This document shows, piece by piece, positions 14,236 through 21,537 of a DNA stretch of 21,855 nt. Numbering within the stretch: the first letter of the stretch is position 1; every line of letters starts with the position of its first letter. The stretch is taken from positions 1 through 21,855 of the forward strand of contig DASVES010000290.1 of assembly GCA_036380435.1 (NCBI GenBank), in the 5' to 3' direction. A program made the position numbers and the translations under genes. The notes below the pieces were generated by a model. The model had not been told where the DNA came from and ran no database searches. It worked only from the letters and a program-made list of their open reading frames with translations. Origin of the DNA: DASQDT01 sp036380435 (GTDB lineage Bacteria; Acidobacteriota; Blastocatellia; Pyrinomonadales; Pyrinomonadaceae).

Positions 14236-15165
14236 ATGACGGCCATCCACGTGCCCGACGAGTTGAGGCGAAACGTCACCACCTGCCACGGGCGTGCGGG
14301 GGTGCAGTGGCTCGACGCGCTCCCGGCAATCCTCGACGCCTGCGCCGCGCGCTGGTCGCTCCGCTTGGGCCTCCCCTTCACGCCGCTCTCCTACAACTAC
14401 GTGATGGCCGCCGAGCGCGCCGACCGGACGCCGGCGGTGCTGAAGGTCGGCGTCCCCTGCCGCGAGTTGGAGACGGAGGCCGCGGCGCTCCGCGTCTACG
14501 ACGGGCGCGGTTGCGCGCGTCTGCTTGAAGCGGACACGCAGCTCGGCGCGCTGCTCATCGAGCGGCTGGAGCCGGGCACGCCGCTCTCGGCCGGACTCGT
14601 CACGGAGACCGACGACGAGGAGGCGACCGTGACGGCCGCCTCGGTGATGCGCGAACTGTGGCGTCCCGCGCCCGACGCGCATGAGTTCCCGAGGGTGTCC
14701 GACTGGGGCGCGGGCTTCAATAGATTACGCGCGCGCTTCGGCGGCGGAAGCGGCCCGTTCCCGCCCGCGCTCGTCCGTGAGGCGGAGTCGCTGTTCGCCG
14801 AGTTGCTTGAGACGGCCGCCGCGCCCGTCCTCCTGCACGGCGACCTGCACCACTACAACATCCTCGCGGCCGGGCGCGACCGCTGGCTGGCCATCGACCC
14901 GAAGGGCGTCGTTGGTGAGCCGGCCTTCGAGGTCACGGCGCTCATGCACAACCCGGCGGGGCTGCTCGAAATGCGCCGCCCCGTTGAAGTCCTCGGCCGG
15001 CGCGTCGAACTGCTCGCGCGCGAGTTGAATCTGGAGCGTGCGCGCGTGCGCGGCTGGGGCATCGCCGGGTTGGTGCTCTCGGCGTGGTGGTCGTTTGAGG
15101 ATCACGGCGAAGGGTGGGAGCGGGGCGTCGAGTGCGCGCGGCTGCTGGCGGCGGTTAAAGAGTAA
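14236..15165 (+). CDS. APH(6)/Hur-type small-molecule phosphotransferase
   Basis: A 309-residue kinase-fold protein of the aminoglycoside/hydroxyurea resistance family (streptomycin 6-kinase type). The nucleotide Lys is probably Lys70 in AVLKVGVPC, paired with Glu79/Glu81 in ELETEAAAL. The catalytic loop is VLLHGDLHHYNIL (198-210), with Asp203 and Asn208, and the metal Asp221 lies in LAIDPKGVVGEPAFE. A chromosomal copy away from mobile elements suggests either intrinsic resistance or a housekeeping small-molecule kinase. The ATG at 14236 follows GAAGAG closely; earlier codons of the open frame fall in the inverted repeat. Confidence 0.85.
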   Translation: MTAIHVPDELRRNVTTCHGRAGVQWLDALPAILDACAARWSLRLGLPFTPLSYNYVMAAERADRTPAVLKVGVPCRELETEAAALRVYDGRGCARLLEADTQLGALLIERLEPGTPLSAGLVTETDDEEATVTAASVMRELWRPAPDAHEFPRVSDWGAGFNRLRARFGGGSGPFPPALVREAESLFAELLETAAAPVLLHGDLHHYNILAAGRDRWLAIDPKGVVGEPAFEVTALMHNPAGLLEMRRPVEVLGRRVELLARELNLERARVRGWGIAGLVLSAWWSFEDHGEGWERGVECARLLAAVKE

Positions 15166-15194
15166 GACGCCGAAACACCTGTCGGGTCGGCGCT

Positions 15195-15224
15195 GTGACA
15201 CGGCGACGGCGCGCGTTCTATCAT
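15195..15224 (+). promoter_or_regulatory. Sigma70-type promoter for a probably leaderless hydrolase gene
   Basis: GTGACA (15195-15200) and TATCAT (15219-15224) each match the consensus at five of six positions, with an 18-base spacer. Transcription would start at or within a base or two of the ATG at 15231, giving a leaderless message. This also argues against the in-frame GTG at 15195 as the start codon. Confidence 0.5.
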
Positions 15225-15230
15225 CGCAAC

Positions 15231-16049
15231 ATGACAGACCACACGGACGCCGCGCCACCGCGACTCGCCCTCGTCGGCTTTCGCTTCGACGAGAACTCCT
15301 CGTTCCTGCGCGGCGCGGCCGACGCCCCGCCGCTCATCCGTCAGGCGTTAGTCTCCGACCACTCGAACTCCTGGGCCGAGAACGGCACAGACCTCGCCGG
15401 CGCCTTCTACGACGCCGGCGACGTGACGAGCGCGCCCGACGCCGACATGCTCTCGGCGATTGAAAGCTCAATCGCGTCGCTGCTCGCGCGCGGCCTCTCC
15501 CCCGTCTCGCTCGGCGGCGACCACTCGATCACGTACCCCATCGTCAGGGCCATCGCCCGTCGTCACCCCAACTTGAGCATCCTCCACTTCGACGCGCACC
15601 CAGACCTCTACGACGAGCTGCTGGGCAACCGCCACTCGCACGCCTCGCCGTTTGCGCGCATCATGGAGGAGGGGCTGGCGCGGCGTCTCGTGCAGGTCGG
15701 CGTCCGCACGTTGAACGGCCACCAGCGGGAGCAGGCCGCGCGCTTCGGCGTCGAGATTCTGGAGATGAGGAACTGGCGCGACGGCGTGAGACTCGATTTT
15801 GAATCGCCCGTCTACATCAGCTTCGACGTGGACGGTCTCGACCCGTCGTGCGCGCCCGGCGTCTCGCACCGCGAGCCGGGCGGACTGACGACCCGGCAGG
15901 CGCTCGACGTAATTCACAGCGTCCGCGCCCGCATCGTCGGCGCCGACATCGTCGAGTACAACCCGGTGGCCGACTTTCAGAACATCACGGCCACCGTGTG
16001 CGCCAAGCTCCTCAAGGAGATTGCCGCGCAGATGCTTGAAAAGCAGTGA
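15231..16049 (+). CDS. Agmatinase/arginase-family ureohydrolase
   Basis: A 272-residue binuclear-manganese hydrolase of guanidino compounds. All metal ligands are visible: His98 in LGGDHSI, Asp121, His123 and Asp125 in FDAHPDLYD, Asp199 and Asp201 in SFDVDGLDPSCAPG. SHASPFARIMEEGL resembles the substrate loop of agmatinases more than of arginases, so polyamine synthesis from agmatine is the better guess, though related enzymes act on other guanidines. The start at 15231 fits the promoter just before it and the start of homology. The last codons, GAA AAG CAG TGA, lie inside the heptad inverted repeat at 16036-16125. Confidence 0.9.
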   Translation: MTDHTDAAPPRLALVGFRFDENSSFLRGAADAPPLIRQALVSDHSNSWAENGTDLAGAFYDAGDVTSAPDADMLSAIESSIASLLARGLSPVSLGGDHSITYPIVRAIARRHPNLSILHFDAHPDLYDELLGNRHSHASPFARIMEEGLARRLVQVGVRTLNGHQREQAARFGVEILEMRNWRDGVRLDFESPVYISFDVDGLDPSCAPGVSHREPGGLTTRQALDVIHSVRARIVGADIVEYNPVADFQNITATVCAKLLKEIAAQMLEKQ

Positions 16050-16125
16050 TGAGTGGTAAGTGATAAGTGATAAGAAAAGCAGTTTGCCCTTCTCTTATCA
16101 CTTATCACTCATCACTGCTTTTCAA
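16036..16125. repeat. Heptad TGATRAG inverted repeat shared by two convergent gene ends
   Basis: Left arm 16036-16074 and right arm 16094-16125 are complementary, starting with TTGAAAAGCAG on each side. The left arm has four heptads (TGATGAG, TGGTAAG, TGATAAG, TGATAAG) and the right has three (TGATGAG, TGATAAG, TGATAAG). The element holds the stop codons of both convergent genes: TGA at 16047-16049 (plus) and at 16114-16112 (minus). It may act as a bidirectional terminator. Confidence 0.95.
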
Positions 16126-16630
16126 AGTCTTTCGGGTTGAAATCGTTGAAGAACCAGTCGAGGAGCGGTTGGTGGCCGAGGGCGGCGTACCAGCCGTAGC
16201 GGCGCATCTCTTGGTAAGCCTGCTCTTTCGTCCAGCCCTGGTCGGTGACGCGCAGGACGCCGATGAGGACGCCCGTGCGGTGGCGGCCGCCGCGACAGTG
16301 TGTGAAGACGACGCCGTTGGTTTCCGACGAGCGCACGTAGTCGAGCCAGCGGCGGACGCTCTCGGCTTCCGGCACGTGGCGGTCGGAGAAGGCGATGTGG
16401 TGCCACTCGGCGATGCCGTTGGCGAGCGCCGTGCGCGCGTCCTCCGCGCTCTCATGTTCGATGATGCTGCACACGCGGCGCACTTTGAGCTTGTCGGCGA
16501 GAGCGCGGTAACCCGCCGCGTCCGGGAGCGCGCCGCGGTAGAGCGCGTCGGTGACCTTGCCGAAGTTAGGGATGGGCACGCCGAACTCATTATGTGTCGA
16601 GCGCGACTTCGCCCACTGAATCAGCCACAT
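16112..16630 (-). CDS. Protein tyrosine phosphatase-like protein, TpbA/DSP type
   Basis: A 172-residue phosphatase of the compact dual-specificity kind. The active-site loop CX5R is HCRGGRHRTG, with Cys112 and Arg118; the general acid is likely Asp83 in AFSDRHVP. The opening NFGKVTDALYRGALPD is the family's N-terminal strand pattern. No signal peptide is seen, so it probably acts in the cytoplasm, unlike secreted TpbA. I start it at 16630, where GGGGGATGTGGGG precedes the ATG; the frame is open to 16840, but this extra part crosses the repeat at 16674-16767. The C-terminus FEKQ is encoded by the shared heptad repeat. Its substrate could be protein, phosphoinositide or nucleotide. Confidence 0.82.
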   Translation of the reverse strand: MWLIQWAKSRSTHNEFGVPIPNFGKVTDALYRGALPDAAGYRALADKLKVRRVCSIIEHESAEDARTALANGIAEWHHIAFSDRHVPEAESVRRWLDYVRSSETNGVVFTHCRGGRHRTGVLIGVLRVTDQGWTKEQAYQEMRRYGWYAALGHQPLLDWFFNDFNPKDFEKQ

Positions 16631-16673
16631 CCCCACATCCCCCTTCGCGCCTTTGCGTTCATTTGCCTGAAGC

Positions 16674-16767
16674 ACAGTACCGCGAGCGGAAGCCTCGCGG
16701 GTATGCCTACAATGAGAGGCCCGCATCGCGCACGCGAGACCCGCGAGGCTTCCGCTCGCGGTACTGT
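16674..16767. repeat. 94-bp inverted repeat, ACAGTACCGCGAG family, copy 2
   Basis: The outer 29 bases of each arm are exact complements; the middle differs from copy 1 at 12821-12915. It lies between the phosphatase start (16630) and the dienelactone hydrolase stop (16786), both on the minus strand. Copy 1 by contrast lies between divergent starts, so a single role as terminator does not fit both. Confidence 0.93.
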
Positions 16768-16785
16768 TTGATTGAGCCGACGATC

Positions 16786-17478
16786 TCACTCCTCGCCGGC
16801 CGCGAGGTGTTCGCGGAAGAAGGCGACCGTGCGCCGCCACGCGTCTTCGGCCGCGGCGTCGTCGTAGACTTCCGGCCGCGTGTCGTTGAAAAAGCCGTGG
16901 TCGGTGTCGGGGTAGATGTGCATCTCGACGGACTTGCCGAGTTCCCTGAGCCGCGCTTCAAGCTCGCGCACCGCCGCGGGCGGAACGGACGCGTCGCGCT
17001 CGGCGTAGAGTCCGAGCACGGGCGCGCGCAAATGTTCCAGCGGCGGCTCGACCTTCGGGTGGATGCCGTAGAAGACGACGCACGCGCCGACCTGCTCGTT
17101 CACCGACGCGGCGTAGAGCGAGAGCACGCCGCCCATGCAAAAGCCCACGGCGCCGACGACGGCGCCCGCCACGGCCTCGTGTCCGAGCAGGTAGTCTATC
17201 GCGCCGCGCAGGTCTTTCTCCGTCCGCTCGATGTTGAGGGCCATCATCATCTTGCCGGCCTCGTCGGGCGAGCGCGCCACGTCGCCGTGGTAGAGGTCGG
17301 GCGCGAGCGCCACGAAGCCCTCGCGCGCGAAGCGGTCGCACACATCCTTGATGTGCGGGACGAGTCCCCACCACTCCTGCAAGACGACGACGCCCGGCCC
17401 ACGGCCCGCCTCGGAGACAGACAGATAGCCCCGCGCCGTCGCGCCGTTGCTCCCAAACTCGACCATCTCGCCTGCCAT
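16786..17478 (-). CDS. Dienelactone hydrolase family protein
   Basis: A 230-residue alpha/beta hydrolase of normal family length. The catalytic triad is Cys114 in VGFCMGG, Asp162 in YAERDASVP and His194 in DTDHGF, with Glu35 in VLQEWWG as the usual partner of the nucleophile. Substrates are probably dienelactones or other esters and lactones; in most bacteria the natural substrate of this branch is not known. No signal peptide is seen. The ATG at 17478 is preceded by a G-rich stretch (AAGGGGG), and a second ATG four codons on is possible. Confidence 0.92.
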   Translation of the reverse strand: MAGEMVEFGSNGATARGYLSVSEAGRGPGVVVLQEWWGLVPHIKDVCDRFAREGFVALAPDLYHGDVARSPDEAGKMMMALNIERTEKDLRGAIDYLLGHEAVAGAVVGAVGFCMGGVLSLYAASVNEQVGACVVFYGIHPKVEPPLEHLRAPVLGLYAERDASVPPAAVRELEARLRELGKSVEMHIYPDTDHGFFNDTRPEVYDDAAAEDAWRRTVAFFREHLAAGEE

Positions 17479-17545
17479 CCCCCGAACCCCCTTCAACTGA
17501 TGACGTAAACGCTGACCGCGTGTGTGTGTGTGATACGGCGCGGGC

Positions 17546-17575
17546 ACAGTAGTCTCGTCGCCCGCCGGTTGTCAA
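17546..17575 (-). promoter_or_regulatory. Promoter candidate for the dienelactone hydrolase gene
   Basis: On the minus strand, a perfect TTGACA (17575-17570) is followed after 18 bases by TACTGT (17551-17546), which keeps the first, second and last consensus positions. Transcription would start near 17539, about 60 bases before the ATG. Confidence 0.5.
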
Positions 17576-17648
17576 TTCCTCCCCCTCGGCCGGGGGCGTG
17601 AAACGCTGCCCCGATTCGTCGTTACAAGAGGCGTCGGGGGAATTTAAC

Positions 17649-17677
17649 TAGACACGCCGCGCCCGCGGGGCTATATT
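17649..17677 (+). promoter_or_regulatory. Promoter candidate for the bactofilin gene
   Basis: TAGACA (17649-17654) and TATATT (17672-17677), with a 17-base spacer, each match the consensus at five of six positions. The resulting leader would be about 240 bases long and very GC-rich. Confidence 0.45.
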
Positions 17678-17924
17678 TGCGGCGCTTGCCGAAGGGTTTT
17701 TGTCGAAGGCGCGGCCGCACCTGAAGGGGCCGGCCGCGCCAAGCCACTCCAAACCGGCCTTACATCCGCAAGACGGAGCGGGCGCCGCACGCGCGGCGCG
17801 TATTTGTCTCGACTCCGAACGCGCGGCGCGCCGCCCACGAAGCGGGCAGCCACCGCCGCCGCCGCCGGCCCCCGAAGTGGGGGCGAGACCCCACACACGA
17901 AAAGTTTTCAGGGAGAAGACGGAA

Positions 17925-18704
17925 ATGTTCAGACCGGGAAAGAATCCGAAAGACCAGCCGCACACCGACGACACGGCTGACCACACGCCGCACGCCGCCG
18001 GCAGCAGCAGCAGCAGCCCCGCCTCCTCTTACGGCTCGGGGTCTTCCGCGTCAGCCGGCTCATCTTCATCGCCCACCTCCAACACGGGCGCGGCCGGGTC
18101 AGACTACTCCGCCGCGTCGCCCAACGCGTCGCGCGCCGTCACCGAGAGCGAGTCGCTCGCCCGCGAGATCAAGGACGGGACGCTGACGGGCTTCGTCGGC
18201 AACGGCACGAGCCTGACGGGCGAAGCGAGCTTCAAGGGGATGCTCCGCGTCGATGGCCACCTGTCGGGCCGCGTCAGCTCCTCGGACGGCACGCTCATCG
18301 TCTCGACCAACGGGCAGGTGGACGCCAACGTCGAAGTGGCCGTCGCGCAAATCTACGGCACCGTCAACGGCGACATCATCGCCTCCAAGCGCATCGAGAT
18401 GGGCCGCGTCGCCAAGGTCACGGGCAACGTCCAGACGCCGGCGCTCGTCATCGAGAACGGCGCGCTCTTCGAGGGCAGTTGCCGCATGATGCAACAGCGC
18501 GAGGAACTGGATCGGCCGGCCTCCAGGCCCGAGACCTCGACGGCCGCCTCCGCCGCCTCGACCTCCAACTCGTCTTCAACCTCCGGCTCCTCTTCGACCT
18601 CCCCCTACGCCTCCGCGGCCAAAAACGACAAGAGCGACAAAGCCCCCGGCTCGACCTCTTCGTCCGGCTCCGGCGTGACGACCGCCACCGACGCGGTGAG
18701 TTAG
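17925..18704 (+). CDS. Bactofilin
   Basis: A 259-residue cytoskeletal protein. The central bactofilin domain spans about residues 86-187, with the repeated short strands of a right-handed beta-helix: LTGEASFKGMLRVDG, SDGTLIVSTNGQV, AQIYGTVNGDI, TGNVQTPALVIENG and FEGSCRM. Such proteins polymerise without nucleotide and act in cell shape, envelope assembly or polar positioning. Long, disordered Ser/Ala/Thr-rich tails flank the domain on both sides (about 25-65 and 197-259), longer than in minimal bactofilins. ATG at 17925 has GGGAGAAG at a suitable distance upstream. Confidence 0.92.
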   Translation: MFRPGKNPKDQPHTDDTADHTPHAAGSSSSSPASSYGSGSSASAGSSSSPTSNTGAAGSDYSAASPNASRAVTESESLAREIKDGTLTGFVGNGTSLTGEASFKGMLRVDGHLSGRVSSSDGTLIVSTNGQVDANVEVAVAQIYGTVNGDIIASKRIEMGRVAKVTGNVQTPALVIENGALFEGSCRMMQQREELDRPASRPETSTAASAASTSNSSSTSGSSSTSPYASAAKNDKSDKAPGSTSSSGSGVTTATDAVS

Positions 18705-18729
18705 ACGCACCGCGCGTCTTCATCACTTT

Positions 18730-18782
18730 AAAGCTTCTCGCGCGGCGCCGTTCGCGAAATGGCGCGTCGCGCGAGAAGCTTT
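18730..18782 (+). terminator. Hairpin after the bactofilin gene, likely terminator
   Basis: AAAGCTTCTCGCGCG (18730-18744) pairs perfectly with 18768-18782, and inner bases can add to the stem. It starts 25 bases past the stop. The A-rich to T-rich stem ends resemble a terminator, but there is no T-run after it. Confidence 0.5.
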
Positions 18783-18840
18783 GTCGTGTAGGCCGGCCGC
18801 GCGGCGGGACGTGCGCCCGTTAGGGGCGGCGCGCGCGCTG

Positions 18841-18849
18841 TGCTAGAAT
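18841..18849 (+). promoter_or_regulatory. Extended -10 promoter candidate for korA
   Basis: TGCTAGAAT is a good extended -10 box (TGn followed by TAGAAT). No clear -35 box is seen, as is common for this promoter type. Transcription would start near 18856 and leave a leader of about 150 bases. Confidence 0.45.
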
Positions 18850-19007
18850 TTTTTCGAGTCGAAAGACTGTAGACTCTCGCCCGAGAGGTTCTCAAAAAAA
18901 GTGTCAAACGCGAGTCGAGCCGCGACGCATGAGCGAGCCGGGGACGCGTCCGGCCGGCGGCCGCCCTCTGTAAAAATTTCATCGACCAAGAAGGACGAAA
19001 GCCGAAT

Positions 19008-20876
19008 ATGAGCGCCATCATTGACCAGCCGCCCGCCCCCCCGCAGGAGCGTCAACACGAGGAGGTCGAGACCGTCACCATCCGCTTCGCCGGCGACTCC
19101 GGCGACGGCATGCAGTTGACCGGCACACAGTTTACGAACACCTCGGCCGTGCTCGGCAACGACATCTCGACGCTCCCCGACTTCCCCGCCGAGATTCGCG
19201 CGCCCGCCGGCAGTCTTCCCGGCGTCTCCGGCTTCCAGCTCAACTTCTCCAGCCGCGACATTCGCACGCCCGGCGACCAGCCCAACGTGCTCGTCGCCAT
19301 GAACCCGGCGGCGCTCAAAGTGAATTTGTCCGACCTCGAAGACGGCGGCACCGTCATCATCAACACCGACGAGTTCAACAAGGACAACCTGAAGAAGGCC
19401 AACTACGCCACGAACCCGCTCGAAGACGACACGCTGCGCGGCTACCGCGTCCACCGCCTGCCGATCACCACGGTCAACCTGCGCGCGCTGCAAGAGGCCG
19501 GCGTGAAACTGTCGCGCAAGGAGATGGATCGCTGCAAGAACTTCTTCGCCCTCGGCGTCCTCTACTGGCTCTACGACCGGCCGATGGAGCAGACGCTCGA
19601 ATGGATCAAGGCGAAGTTCTCGAAGCTGCCCGAGGTGGCGCGCGCCAACGAAGTGGCCTTGAGAGTCGGCTACAACTTCGCCGACACGACCGAGGTCTTC
19701 ACCACCCACTACACGGTCAAGAAGGCGGCGATTGCGCCCGGCAAGTACCGCAAGATCACGGGCAACGAGGCCACCGCCATCGGCTTCGTCGCGGCTTCGG
19801 AGCTTTCGGGCCGCCCGCTCTTCTACGGCTCCTACCCCATCACGCCGGCCTCCGACATCCTGCACGAGCTGGCGCGCCACAAAAATTTCGGCGTCAAGAC
19901 CTTTCAGGCCGAAGACGAGATCGCCGCCGTCTGCGCCGCCATCGGCGCTTCCTTCACCGGCCACATCGGACTCACTGGAACGTCGGGGCCGGGCGTCGCC
20001 TTGAAGCAGGAGGCCATCGGACTCGCCGTGATGACGGAGCTTCCGCTGGTCATCATCAACGTTCAGCGCGGCGGCCCCTCGACGGGCTTGCCGACGAAGA
20101 CCGAGCAGGCCGATCTCTTTCAGGCCGTCTGGGGCCGCAACGGCGAGTGCCCCGCGATTGTGATTGCGCCCGCGACACCGGCCGACTGTTTCACGATGGC
20201 GATTGAGGCCGTCCGCCTCGCCTTCAAGTACATGTCGCCGGTCTTCTATCTCTCGGACGGCTACCTCGCCAACGGCGCCGAGCCGTGGCTCATCCCCGAC
20301 ATCGACGCCCTGCCGAAGATCGACGTGCGCTTCGCCGACGACCCCGCCTCCTTCATGCCCTACGAGCGCGACGACCGCACGCTCTCGCGCCCCTGGGCCA
20401 TCCCCGGCACGCCCGGACTCGAACACCGCGTCGGCGGCATCGAGAAGGAGCACCTGACGGGCAACGTCAACTACGACCCGGAGAACCACCACTTCATGGT
20501 CAAGCTCCGGCAGGCCAAAGTTGACCGCGCCGTGCAGGACGTGCCCGACGTGGAGGTCTACGGTGAGCGCACGGGCAAGGTGCTCGTCCTCGGCTGGGGC
20601 TCGACGTATGGGTCGATCACCTCGGCCGTCGAACGCCTGCGCGAGGAAGGCAAGCCGGTCTCCGCGGCGCACCTGCGCCACTTGAATCCCTTCCCCGCCA
20701 ACCTCGGCGAAGTGCTCGGCAACTTCGAGACCGTCATCATCCCCGAGATGAACCTCGGTCAACTCTGCACGATGATCCGCGCACGCTATCTCGTCGATGC
20801 CCAGCCCTTCTCCAAGGTCAAGGGCCGCCCCTTCCAGATTCGCGAGATCATCAGCAAGGTCGAGGAGTACTTGTAA
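19008..20876 (+). CDS. korA: 2-oxoacid:ferredoxin oxidoreductase, fused gamma-alpha subunit
   Basis: A 622-residue subunit of the 2-oxoglutarate (or related 2-oxoacid) ferredoxin oxidoreductase, which couples oxidative decarboxylation and CoA addition to ferredoxin reduction; some organisms run it in reverse to fix carbon dioxide. Residues 22-205 are the gamma domain (VTIRFAGDSGDGMQLTGTQF). Residues about 243-450 are the N-terminal alpha domain, with YPITPASDILHEL, ITLTGTSGPG-like IGLTGTSGPGVALKQE, and NVQRGGPSTGLPTKTEQAD. Residues 470-622 form the transketolase C-terminal-like domain. AAGAAGGA lies before the ATG. The beta subunit lies downstream at 21538, separated by a Uma2-family gene. 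Confidence 0.93.
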   Translation: MSAIIDQPPAPPQERQHEEVETVTIRFAGDSGDGMQLTGTQFTNTSAVLGNDISTLPDFPAEIRAPAGSLPGVSGFQLNFSSRDIRTPGDQPNVLVAMNPAALKVNLSDLEDGGTVIINTDEFNKDNLKKANYATNPLEDDTLRGYRVHRLPITTVNLRALQEAGVKLSRKEMDRCKNFFALGVLYWLYDRPMEQTLEWIKAKFSKLPEVARANEVALRVGYNFADTTEVFTTHYTVKKAAIAPGKYRKITGNEATAIGFVAASELSGRPLFYGSYPITPASDILHELARHKNFGVKTFQAEDEIAAVCAAIGASFTGHIGLTGTSGPGVALKQEAIGLAVMTELPLVIINVQRGGPSTGLPTKTEQADLFQAVWGRNGECPAIVIAPATPADCFTMAIEAVRLAFKYMSPVFYLSDGYLANGAEPWLIPDIDALPKIDVRFADDPASFMPYERDDRTLSRPWAIPGTPGLEHRVGGIEKEHLTGNVNYDPENHHFMVKLRQAKVDRAVQDVPDVEVYGERTGKVLVLGWGSTYGSITSAVERLREEGKPVSAAHLRHLNPFPANLGEVLGNFETVIIPEMNLGQLCTMIRARYLVDAQPFSKVKGRPFQIREIISKVEEYL

Positions 20877-20897
20877 GCGTCGGGCAGGTCGAAAGCG

Positions 20898-21461
20898 ATG
20901 AGCACCACGACTCAGTTGACGACTGCGGAAGAACTCCTGAAGTTGCCGCGCGGGCGCTTCCGCTATGAGCTCGTGAATGGAGAGCTGAGACAGATGTCAC
21001 CGGCGGGCCAGAACCACGGAAAAATCGCGGCGCGTTTGACCGTCGCTCTCGGCCAGCACGTCGAAGAGAAAAATCTCGGCGAGGTCTACGCGGCCGAGAC
21101 GGGATTCAAACTCAGAACGAGTCCCGACACGGTGCGGGCGCCGGACGCGAGTTTCGTCGCGCGCACTCGTGCCGATGAGGTGGGTGAGTCGAAGGGTTAT
21201 TTCCCCGGCCCACCCGACTTGGCCGTCGAAGTCGTAAGCCCCGACGACACGGTCAGAGAGGTCGAGGAGAAGGTGGCCGAGTGGCTTGAGTACGGAACCC
21301 GGCTCGTGTGGGTCGTCAGCCCGAAACTCCACGCCGTCACCGTCTACCGCTCGCTCACCGACATCGAGACGCTCACGGAGAACGACGCCCTCGACGGAGA
21401 GACGGTCGTGCCGGGTTTCAGTTATCCGGTCGCCAAGCTGTTCGCGGGTCGGAGTTCCTGA
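20898..21461 (+). CDS. Uma2-family (PD-(D/E)XK) putative restriction-like endonuclease
   Basis: A 187-residue protein of the Uma2 (DUF820) family, usual length. The nuclease-fold core is visible as VRAPDASFV (Asp83), PPDLAVEVVSP (Asp107, Glu111) and EEKVAEWLEYGTRLVWVV (Lys125), with the opening RYELVNGELRQMSPAG. These proteins are abundant, often in many copies, in cyanobacteria and some acidobacteria; their biological role is unclear. It lies between korA (21 bases upstream) and korB (76 bases downstream) on the same strand, so it is probably co-transcribed. Its start sequence GATGAGCACCA is the same as that of korB. Confidence 0.9.
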   Translation: MSTTTQLTTAEELLKLPRGRFRYELVNGELRQMSPAGQNHGKIAARLTVALGQHVEEKNLGEVYAAETGFKLRTSPDTVRAPDASFVARTRADEVGESKGYFPGPPDLAVEVVSPDDTVREVEEKVAEWLEYGTRLVWVVSPKLHAVTVYRSLTDIETLTENDALDGETVVPGFSYPVAKLFAGRSS

Positions 21462-21537
21462 TTGAGCTACGCGCGCGCGTAAAGAGTAAACGGGAGTCAG
21501 TCCCTTTTGTGAAATCATTCGGAGAGGATTCATCGAG

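Larger units (their letters stand above)
17479..17924. other. Divergent intergenic region between dienelactone hydrolase and bactofilin
   Basis: 446 bases without a gene. It holds one promoter on each strand (described separately), a GT dinucleotide run at 17520-17532, a hairpin with a 10-base stem GGCGCGGCCG at 17708-17717 and 17731-17740, and a direct repeat of ACGCGCGGCGCG at 17789-17800 and 17819-17830. A reading frame open from 17700 into the bactofilin is possible, but its composition looks non-coding and no ribosome-binding site supports it. Confidence 0.6.
18705..19007. other. Gene-free stretch upstream of korA
   Basis: 303 bases that hold the bactofilin hairpin and the korA promoter, both described separately. 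The leader of korA contains a short hairpin CTCTCG/CGAGAG near 18873-18886 and AAGAAGGA just upstream of the start codon. I see no small gene here. Confidence 0.55.

Noticed and set aside
16631..16840. N-terminal extension of the phosphatase frame
   Set aside because: It passes through the ACAGTACCGCGAG repeat, whose other copy is intergenic; homology starts only after 16630.
17700..17924. N-terminal extension of the bactofilin frame
   Set aside because: Pro/Arg/Ala-rich, includes the GC hairpin and direct repeat, and a good ribosome-binding site lies just before 17925.
18843..20762. Open frame of 639 codons on the minus strand, antisense to korA
   Set aside because: It lies wholly within korA, has the Arg/Val/Asp-rich composition of an antisense frame in GC-rich DNA, and shows no domain.
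21492..21507. Possible terminator GGGA-TCCC-TTTT between the Uma2 gene and korB
   Set aside because: The stem is only four base pairs, and a terminator here would separate korB from korA.
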